A stretch of DNA of 64,000 nt, from contig ML058484.1 of the NCBI GenBank assembly GCA_003013855.2, positions 12,966,215 through 13,030,214 of the forward strand. Reading direction: 5' to 3'. Both the position numbers and the translations under genes were made by a program. The notes under the pieces are model-generated. The model saw only the letters and a program-made list of their open reading frames with translations. It did no database searches and was not told the DNA's origin. Shown here piece by piece: positions 1-10,200 of the stretch (within the stretch, counting starts at the first letter, position 1; the number at the start of each line of letters is the position of its first letter). The DNA comes from Liriodendron chinense (lineage: Eukaryota > Streptophyta > Magnoliopsida > Magnoliales > Magnoliaceae).

Positions 1-690
1 AAGGAGTCGAATTAGCCCAACCAATTTTGTTTGAGCTTTGAGCCTGCTGAAACAAGTTAGGCATGTATGCTTCTTGAAGAGTGCACTCCGCTCATGTAAT
101 TGAACCTGGAGCGAACGTGTTTTGAATCTTCTTAGACACTTTACAACAGTGCAAGTATGCTCTAGGCATGAAACATGCACCATGCTTCAAAGCGAAAGCT
201 TCCCACAATCATGGTCATGCCAATGCCAAAGCCACTTGCTAAAAAAAAAAAAAATCAAGGTCAAGTACTCACAAGAGCAACATGGAGATGTTACAAGAAG
301 AGTTTGATCAAATCATGGAACATGGCCGTCTATCTCATCACCATGCAAGCACTAAGACTAAGAATGAGGATTACATCAAATTCAAAATACAACGAATGAC
401 TACTGTATCAGGCTCCATTTAATAATATTTCCAAGACAAAAGGAATAGTGCTATGAGAAATTTGAAGAGACAGATCATGTACCCACAACGAAGCTCAGAA
501 GAAATGGGGCAGTAACATGGAGTTGATTAGGAAGCACCTCCAAGATAGGGAGCCAAGGCTGGAAACAGGACTTGTCAAACGATGTCGCTAAAGTAAAAGA
601 AAGCACATCAGTGAACTACCTTTGAACGTCTATTGATAGAAGCGATGCAGATTTTATGAAAGAATCAAATTACAAGTGTATCTCGCTTAC
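1..690. other. Intron 4 of the phytyl ester synthase-like gene; no feature recognised
   Basis: Intron sequence following the exon 4 donor. It is AT-rich, with an A13 run near 241. I see no exon, no recognisable transposon domain and no clear terminal repeats here. Confidence 0.5.
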
Positions 691-849
691 CTGGGTTGGA
701 TAATATCAACAGCAGATCAATGGAAGGGTTACGAGCAGCTATAGAAAGTGCTAAGCATCCTCCAAAGGAATCCCCCACAAGATAAATTGGCTTACTTGGA
801 GATGCAGCATGCTCAAGCCTTACAGTTTCTTCGATGAATTCCAACAGTC
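691..849 (-). CDS. Exon 4 of the phytyl ester synthase-like gene (nucleophile elbow)
   Basis: Acceptor AG at 851-850 and donor GTAAGC at 690-689. The exon encodes LLEFIEETVRLEHAASP, then PIYLVGDSFGGCLALSIAARNP and LLLILSNP. GDSFGG carries the predicted catalytic serine of the alpha/beta-hydrolase fold. It ends in phase 1; a Gly or Ala codon would be completed by the next exon, matching the NPATS continuation known in the family. No further exon is visible in bases 1-690. Confidence 0.9.
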
Positions 850-3800
850 CTTTACACAAAATCCCATTTATTGTCCATTATTATTAGTCCAGCTAATTCT
901 TTGCTACAAAAGTAAAAGGAAAAAAAAAAATAATACTAAGGGATTTGCATGATTATTCGGTAAATATATTTGCCATACATGAAACTAAGAAGGGGAACAT
1001 GATGAATAAGTATTGCAACAAACCTTGCCAGTCAAACATTATTCAGGAGGATTGTGATCGCAGTTTTAAAACTCGGTGACTCCTACAGTCCTGAGTCAAG
1101 TCATACTGGACGAGTTAGGGGCAACTCAGCTGAGTTGGTCCTGAGTCAAGTTATACTGAGCAAGTCTCTTTCTCAAGTTATAACGAAAAATCATCATCAT
1201 CTAAGGTTTATCCCAACTAATTGGAGTAGGGTACATGAATCCTTTCCTGCCATTCCAATCTATCAATGGTCATAACTTCAGTTAGACCATAGGTCATCAA
1301 GTCTTTTCTTACTACCTCCACCCACATCCTTTTGGGCCTCTCCCTTACCCTTTTAGAGCCTTCAATTTGTTCCAACTCACTCCTTCTGATGAACGCAGTT
1401 CTTGGTCTCTTGTACACCATCAAACCATGGTCTACTTTGCTACATCTTATTATCTATTGGTGGTACTCCTAAGTTTCCTCGACTACATTCATTTCTAAAC
1501 TTCTTGGTCAACAATCTTAGCTAATATACCTCATTCCCACTCCTATTGCAACTAAAATTGCATTCCATTTACTCCGTTTTAGTCTGACTAATTTTAAATT
1601 CTTTATATTCTAAAGCGCACCCCCACCCCCGCATCTGGTCAATCAAAACTGTCATCTACAAACAACATATACCATGGCGTCTCTTCATGCAAATGCCTCG
1701 TTAACTCATCCATAACCAATGTGAAAAAGTACGGGCTCAATACCAACCCTAGTGTAAGCCTATAGTAATTGGCAACTCACCTGTCTCTCCAATAGTAGTC
1801 CTAACATTTGTTATTGCTCGCTCATGCATATGATTAACTCTTTAGGAAACCTATTGTTCTCTCTACAAAGACAATGTGAAGATCATTCCTCCTCTCGCTA
1901 TATTTCTCCATCAATTGTCTAGGTAGGAAGATAGCTTTAGTGGTCGACTTCAAAACAAAACTAATTTTGTAATACATTCCCCTTATGTCTTAGGGCCTGT
2001 TTGTTAGTGCTGAAATTTTTTACTTAATGGAGAATTTGGAATACACTCTGCGTTTAGCGTTGTTTGTTGTTAACACCAAAAGTGGAAAGCGCTCGGTAAT
2101 TTTTTCCCAATTTTTTTCGGAGATGTAGGTCTAGCTTAATGGTGAATTCAGAAAGCGCTCCGCACCTCTTTTAAAAAAATCCAAAATTACCATGCACAAG
2201 AGAGATTTTCTCATGTGTAATACATAACCCAATTTTTAACGTGTGACACTTCTTTGGGCCCATCATCATTTATGTGTTAGATCCACACCGTCCATCAAGA
2301 TTTCTATATTTTTCTAGAGCATGAGCAAAAAAATGAGGCACATCGAAAGCTCAAGTCAACCACACCACATAAACAGTGGGAATGGAACGACTATCGTTAA
2401 AACTTTCCTAGGGTCCACTATGAAGTTCATTTGCCATCTAATCTCATAAGGTCACACAAACTTGGATGAAGGGAAAACATAAAAATCAGCTTGATCAGAG
2501 CCTTCTGTGGCCCCAATAAATTTTTAATGGTAGGCACCCAATTCCCACTGTTTCTTGTAGTGTGGCCCACTTGAGCCTTAGATCTGCCTTATTTTTTTAC
2601 TTGATCCCTAAAATGATATGAAAAAATGGATGAATGGTGTGGATAAAACATATACATCACGGTAGGCTCCATAGAATGCTCTTTGACAGGACCGTCCGAT
2701 TTTAGCTAGATCCGAGTAGGGGTAGTGTGCAATCCCTACCCGGATTTGGGACGACCGATTAGCTACAATAGTGTGAGTAGCGAGATTGATGAAGTGAGTC
2801 ACCAAGTTCTGTGGGACCCACCATGATATATGTGTTGTATCCACACCGTCCATCCATTTCGAGAGATCATTTTAGGGTATGAGCCAAAGAATGAGGCAAA
2901 TCCAAAGCTCAAGTGGACCCCACCACAGAAAACAGTGGGGAGAGTGACACCCACTATTGAAACCTTCCTGGGGCCCACCATGATGTTTTTTTTTTAGATC
3001 TAACCTATTCATAAGCTAACACAGATATGGAAGAAGGGAAAACACAAATATCAGCTTGATCGAAAACTTCTATGGCCCCTAAGAAGTTTTTAATGGTAGG
3101 CGTTCAATCCCCACTGTTTTCTGTGATGGGGTCCACTTGAGCTTTGGATCTCCCTCATTCTTTGGCTCATGCCCTAAAATGATCACTCTGAATGGATGGA
3201 CAGTGTGGATACAACATATAAATCATGATAAGGTCCACAAAACTGTTGACATCACTTCAATAGCCAATCTGGCAACTCACTACGTCAGTTAATAACTTGC
3301 GTCTATGGATTTTGGGGAGCGAATTAGGTGTTACGGGGGTAATAGCTTAGTGGGTGTTACCCCTACCGTGGGGCCCACCTTGATGATTTTCTGTATATCC
3401 ATGCCATCCATTTGTTTCTCCAGACCATTTTAGGATGGAGTACTAAAATTTATGCAGATTCAAATTTCAGGTGTACCACACCACAAAAAATAGTAGTGAT
3501 TGAGTACCTCACCGTTAAAAAATTCCAAAGGGTCCATCATAACGTTAACGTTTTCTTATTGTTTATTTGTAATCCAACCTATTGATAATGTTAAAAAGAT
3601 CTGGTTGAAGGGAAACTAGAAAGATCAGATTGATCCAAAACTTTTGTGGCCCACAAAAAACTTTTAATGGTTACTCATCATTGTTTCTATTGGTGTGGTC
3701 CACCTGAGATTTGGATCCTCTTATGATTTGGGATCACGCCCTGAAATGAGATGGAAAAACAGATAGACGGCCCGGATATACCGAAAATAGATCAAGATAG

Positions 3801-6800
3801 GCCCCATACGGTTAGGGTAACACCCACTAACAGCTAATTCATTCTCGGATTTGAGGGAGTTGATTAGGTGAGACCCTGGATTGACCGGTGGGTGGGACCC
3901 TTGATTGTGAGGCCCACTGTGATGTATGTGACTACATCCACACTGTCCATCCGTATTGAAAGCTCATTTTAGAGTATGAATAAAAAAAATGAAGTAGCTC
4001 CAAATCCCAGATGAACCATAGTACAGGAAACAGTGGTGGTTGACCATTGATGGGCCACGAAAGTTTTGGGCCAAATCAGATTTGGATCATACTCATTTTT
4101 AAGGTCATTCCCTAAAATGATTTGGAAAAATGGATGGACAACGTGGATAAAACACATACATTATGATGGGGGCCACACAACACCGTCCAAGCTAAGGCCC
4201 AGTGACATCTTCAGTACGCAATTCAGATCCACCGAGGTGGGTGAAACCTTGACTGTAGGGCCCATCATGATGTATGTGACTATATCTATGTTGTCCATTC
4301 GTAGTTGAAAGCTCATTCTTGGGCATGATCCAAAAAATGAAGCAGATCCGGATCTCAAATGGACCATAGTAGAAGGAAAAATGGTAAACGATCATTAAAA
4401 AAATTTTGTGGGCTACAAAAGCTTTGGATTAAGATGATATTTGTGTGGTATCTTGATCTAGGTCTTTCTGACCTTATCAACAAGTTGGATGGCAAATAAA
4501 CATTCCGCTCAAATTCATGAAGTTTTTAACGGTAGGGATTCAATTATGACTGATTCACAGGGGCAAATGTGTCATTTAACATATTTTAAACATTTCAAAC
4601 GTTAGTTAACAAACAGGTTATTCTAGATTCAATACTAGTTTTCTGACTTCATATTCAGACTTCAGATTCAGATTTCAAGTTCAGACTTCGGACTTCAGAT
4701 TTAACAAATAGGCCCTAAGTCTTTACTCCATCACTTTTTACCAAAGTTTCATAGTATGGCTCATAAGTTTAATCCAACGATAGTTAGAGGAGCTCTATAT
4801 GTTTCATTTATTCTTACAAATAGGTACCACAGTATTTTTCCTCCATTGTCTGGCATTTCCTTAAATCTTACAATCTTGTTGGACAACTTTGTTAATCAAA
4901 ATAGCCCAGTATCTCGGTATACCATCTAGTCCAAGGGCTTGTCCTATTCTCATCCTTCTCAAAGCTTCTTTCACTTCAAATATCCTAATCTTACGAAAGT
5001 ATCTACATACTCCAATGTCATGGTTCCTTCTATTCCTATGCTCTCAAAGTGATTGTCATTTAACGAGTTCTGAAAATAGCTTCTCTAACTTTCATTGAGC
5101 TCATTGTCCTTGACTAATACCCTCTAGTCATCGCTCTTAATGCATCTAACATGATCTAGGTCTACTCTACCTCTCTCTCATTTTTGCAAGTCTGAAGGCC
5201 TCTTTCCCACCTTCTCTTTTCCTAAATCTATTGTAACGATCATTATAAACCATAAGTTTAGCCTCACTACTCTTTTAGCAATCTTTTTTGCACTTTTATG
5301 TTGTTCAAAATTTTCATTGTTTATAGTCTCTTGCCACTCTTTGAAACATAAACGTTTCTCATTAATATCAAGTTTCCTTAAATTATTGGCTTTTCCCTCT
5401 ACATATTCCCGAAACGTCTTTTGCCACTTTTCTAATGTGCTCAGCCATTTTATTTCACATAACATTTATGTCTTCCTCGTACAAATTCTTCTACCATTAA
5501 TTTATTTCTGAATAACAATGTTCTTTCCTTTTAACTTCCACCACCTAGTTTTTTGACATATGTTTTGTGGTCAAACTCTCTCATTTTATGGCCTTGCAAT
5601 CCTTACATATTGATCGTTCTATTTTCCTAAGTGGAAAGAAATCTATTTCGCTTGTATATGATCCACTTTTGAAAGTTATTATGATGCAGGGACATGCAAT
5701 GACCTAACCCTAGATGTATGTACATTCAGTTGGAAGATATTCAAATAATAAAATTACGAAACTAACTAATTTCAATCAGAGGAAACTAGCAAATCTCAAC
5801 ACAGAGATGAGATCCATCCATCCGGATCATGCCCCTTAGCATAAAACCATGTAAAATCGTAAAACAAGGAGGATCTAAGGATATGAAGATATCCTAGATC
5901 TAGCATAGACTAGTCCACAGTCAAGTTTGGATCCAGTTCTCATAGCTAGGTATCCATCTTTTTCGATCGTACCAAGGGGGGGGGGGGGAGAATTCAGAAA
6001 AGGACAAAGGATGTCGAAAAACAATGGGTTCTCATAAAGCACGAATTATAAATCAAAGAATCTTACCTTTCCTCATACCTTGAAGAAATAAAGAAGAGAA
6101 AACGGAAACTCCGAGATGGAATCCTTAACACCCGAGGGCCAATCTTGAAACTCTAATTTTTCAAACAAAGAGGAAGAAGCACACGAATTTTCTATTCATT
6201 TAATGATTTCGAAATAGGATTTCTCATAGTATATATGAGCTATGAAAATAAAAAGTGCACTAAAGTGCCTGAAAACCAAAAAATAACATAAAAATGCCTA
6301 AACTAAATAACAACACTAAAACGCCTAGAAATAAGGAAATAAACAGAAAAGCGCCTAAATGTAAATCTGCTCCATGGTCCAGCGATCATGATGCTCTTGC
6401 GCGATCCTACAGCTCGCGTACTCGTAACACGTCAGAAAATGGGCCCAATGGGCCCGGCGTCCATCCACATCAGCTCGTCTGCTCCAACACTCGATCTGCA
6501 ATGTCGCCTCTTCTGGTACACTCTAAAGGGTGCACCATTGATGTCCACATCATATTAAATGTTCATCTCACTTTTTAAAATATGTCTATGCTAGAGGTAA
6601 ATTGTATGCCATACCAAAATCAAGGATAGCTTCCCCTATCTCATATCTTCTCCTAGAACCATATCCTCCATGTACTCTCCCATAGCCTCTCCTTTCTTTT
6701 CCTACATCATTTAAGTCTCTTCTTAAAAATTTTGTCTCTCCATTTGGAATTGCTTGCATTCTTCAAGAATCCTCACTTGATTCCATCCTCTAACCCTACC

Positions 6801-7250
6801 TATGGCACATATGCACTAAGAACATTAATTATATCCTCTCCTGACATAGTTTTGTTATTAAAATCCTATCACTTAATCTCTTAACATCAACAACTTTATC
6901 ATTTAAATCTTTATCTACCACTATCCCTATGGACCCTACCTCATTTCTATTTTTGTACTTTTATATAATACAAAGTCTATATCCATCAATTTCTTTAGTT
7001 TTGACCCCTTTTCCACTTGGTCCCCTGACACAAGCTATGTTAACTCTCCTTTGTTTCATCGTATCTACTCACTCCATAGTCCATACTCTTACCTATCAAT
7101 GTTCCTATACTCCATAGAAAAAACAATATATATCATACATAATACTGCAACAAATAAAAAGATGATAACTAGACTAGTTTTATGATAAGATCAAGCTAAT
7201 AGGTATTTGATTGATCAAATAATAAATTTTATTGTGCGGGCATCAAACAA

Positions 7251-7299
<49 letters not shown>

Positions 7300-10200
7300 A
7301 TGAAGAAAACCCTTGGAAAATAACTTTAATTATTGAAAGAATATATAAGGATTCAGTTTTTCACATATTTTTAATACTTTTTCTTCAAATCTCTTTAAAA
7401 ACAAAAGTAAATTCATGCAACATGGAAAATACAGATCTATGTCCAGACAACAATTTTTAATAAGAAAGGAAGAAAAATGAAGATTTGCGTTAGTTTTGGA
7501 AGTTCTTCAGGATATTTGTGTTTATTTTCTGGGCTAGCATGAAATTCAGAAAATATAGTAAGAGCTTATTTTCATCTGGTAAAATTGATATCAGATGTCT
7601 TATGAAAGATATTAGAATTATGGCCAAAACAAGAAGAGTGCTTCTTTTAGGCAAAGATACTGTAACATGATCCAAAATGTGCACCCTCAGAGAGCGTCTC
7701 AGATCTCCATGATGCCTAATATGGCCTTTATCAGTGTCTAGGCTTCCAACATCCTGCTGTATTATATATTAGCGATGTCCGTCTCCTTATTGTGATGTAT
7801 AATGACTTCCTGTCACTGGTTGATGCATGTCCTCCATATGATTGGTGTGCTATGTCAAAGAGGAATGTGGACAGAACAAAAAAAATATTTGAGAATATTA
7901 CCATACCCATGCAGGTGATAAATACATGTGCTTGCCTCATCATTTTAAGGAATGTGAGAGAAAAAACTGCTAACTATTGCTTCCAAATCTATCTATTCTC
8001 CGTAGAGACCTCAATTCTAGTTGTTGTTTCTGCACTGCTACAGCTCAGGATCACCTTGAGGCTTGTCAGTTTGTGCTGGGGTTCAAGCATCTGGTCCATT
8101 TAAAAGTCGGTAAGCTTGGAATGCCCTGCCCAGCCTAGAGGCCCCATCTATTGCTGCCCTACATGTATTCTAAGAACTTGGGTTTCACAGATCCACCATA
8201 CAGATTGGTACCCGATCCTTCTCATACCCACTATTCATACCTAACCAAAATTCAATAATGGTAACAGCCATTACAACCCTGTAACAGTCATTTTTTTAAG
8301 GTAAAAAAGTATCACCATCATATCAGCCCTGCATCGGCCTGCTATAAGCCGATGACGGGCCATTTTCTTCAAACTGAGTGTTACGGCCCTATATTGCAGA
8401 ACAGGCACCACCTTTACCTTTACACACCATTCGTTACACCTGTAAAGTAACCTTTTTAATACCATGCACCTAACACAGATCCATTACCAGTTCATTTCAT
8501 ACTTTAACATCTAAAACAATAATCAGAGCGTGGAAAGAATAGATAACAGCAAGAAGAATCGGTGGAGGAGTTCAACAAGAGCTTGTCCCTCAAAGAAATA
8601 TGTACAAAGATCCAGACCTTCAAATGGCGTTCGGTCATGTACAGGAATGTGCAAACATCTAACTTCAAAAACCCTGCACCCCCAAGTAACATAAATTACA
8701 ACTTATCCAAATTTTAAACTAGTACACATAAATTCCAAGTAATGGATGTTTTCCCACAAGTCAACTAGGTAGTCCAAATTTTTCTAGATATATGGCAGCC
8801 ATCTTGGATTTGGTGGTTGTAGGTGTTGAATAAGCACAAGCCCCTGTGATGATTCACCAGAGTATGCATACATAGACACAACATTTAATTCCTAAAACAA
8901 TATCATTCATTGAAGAATGTATATTAAGAAAATTAATAAATGTTACCAAATTTAGTAAGAGATTGATATATATATATATATATGAGGACAGACCCAATAC
9001 AAAGCTTTGTACATTAAGCTTAACGATGACACACATATAAGTGCGTCTAAGAACAGTAAGCGTTTCTTAGTTCATCTAAGAACAGTGCACTTAGATCACA
9101 CTTGGATGCAACTAAATGTACTTAAAACACTCTTATATAAACGTTCTATGCTAAGCTTAATGTACGAAGCTTTGTATCAATTCGGTCTCAATAAACACAT
9201 ATCCGCAGAGGAAAAGAATGTTACATCAAGGAAAATTACTATTCCCTTGATGTTTGCTTTGCTGCTCAGACTGCAACCATTTGTGATGGAAGTAGCTTAA
9301 AAAAAATGCTTTTGGTATTCAAGGAAAACAACTTGCAGAAATAGGATTTAAACCTATTCTCTCACAATTTCCGAATGTGCCATTTGCATGCAAGATCAGC
9401 GCTGCTCATCAGGTGTTCCTCACTGTGTATGCGACCGAGCTTGAGAACCAGGTCAATTTGGTCATCAGGTTGCAATACATGGATGAAGAAAAACATGAGC
9501 GGTAGGAATGCCATTCATCAGGTGTGGGACTTTTATTTTATTTTTTTTCTAACTGCCCTTTTTCTCATCCACATGGAAGACTGATGAATGCACCTATTGA
9601 GGCAACGGCCATTCACAGTAGAACCCACCTGACGGGCATCCTGGATTTCACAAGTGTCACATGGGCACATGTGGAAAGGGCAGAGTTTGAAACCCAATTC
9701 TAGGAAGTGACATTAGCAGAAGATAGAATAATAATAGCAATCAACTATTTCAGCATGTTCTTTTTCAAATGCAAGTGGAAATGTGTGCCTACATGCATAT
9801 TTAGGACATTGATTGCGTCCAGCGCCCTGCTGGACACACCCGGTCCAAAACCAATGAAAAAGCGCTACATGCAGTGTGTACAAGTGTGGTACAAAAGGGC
9901 AAATGTTTATTTCATGTAGGGGATTTTTACTGTTTCACTATGGGTAACATGGCTGTACACACTGCACGTGGCAGCTTTTTCATTGGCGCTGGGTGGAGTG
10001 AGTCTAGCGTTGTGCTGGATGCAATCCACATCCACACATTTACACATTGTAGATTCACAACCATAGCAAGGATGAGCACTCATCTAATAGGCTTGGTATA
10101 TGGAGACCTTTCCATGCACATAGCTACATTTGGACTTGTCAGCATTTACAATGCAGTCTGATAACTGTAAAAATCTGTGACTAATCCTATTCTTATAGGA

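Larger units (their letters stand above)
1993..4715. mobile_element. PIF/Harbinger-like element (2.7 kb) inserted in the RTE LINE, filled with palindromic repeats
   Basis: The ends are inverted: GGGCCTGTTTGTTA at the left and TAACAAATAGGCCC at the right. The flanks read TTA (1990-1992) and TAA (4716-4718). The LINE reading frame across the site expects a single TAA, so this is a 3-bp target duplication with one mutated copy. No transposase frame is seen. The interior holds at least four or five copies of the ~430-bp GGCCCACCATGATGT palindrome (see separate entries), so it is a non-autonomous or composite element that has served as a nest for others. Confidence 0.7.
1185..7125 (-). mobile_element. 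RTE-type LINE, decayed and split by two later insertions
   Basis: Minus-strand fragments in the right order for a plant RTE-clade non-LTR retrotransposon. At about 7120-6560 there is an endonuclease N-terminal part (MEWVDTMKQRRVNIACV-like reading). At 5640-4720 there are the ERSICKDCKAIK block, CFKEWQETINNENFEQHKSAKK and the start of the reverse transcriptase (NYRGIKLMSHTMK-like). At 1980-1430 there is the rest of the RT (FVLKSTTKAIFLPRQLMEKY, ITIGLH, LVMDELTRHLHEE, MLFVDD). At 1423-1217 there is the C-terminal tail KRVRERPKRMWVEVVRKDL. The tail is followed by a short (ATG)n-type 3' end. Many stops and frameshifts make it inactive. A solo LTR (5682-6552) and a PIF-like element (1993-4715) interrupt it. 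It sits in intron 3 of the acyltransferase gene, in the same orientation as the gene. Confidence 0.8.

Noticed and set aside
7253..7298. CRISPR-like or tandem array
   Set aside because: Simple dinucleotide tract; no repeat-spacer pattern anywhere in the window, and the genome is a plant's.
7792..8103. 103-codon plus-strand frame in intron 3
   Set aside because: No family resemblance, lies inside an intron of an opposite-strand gene, and no splice or partner exon was found.
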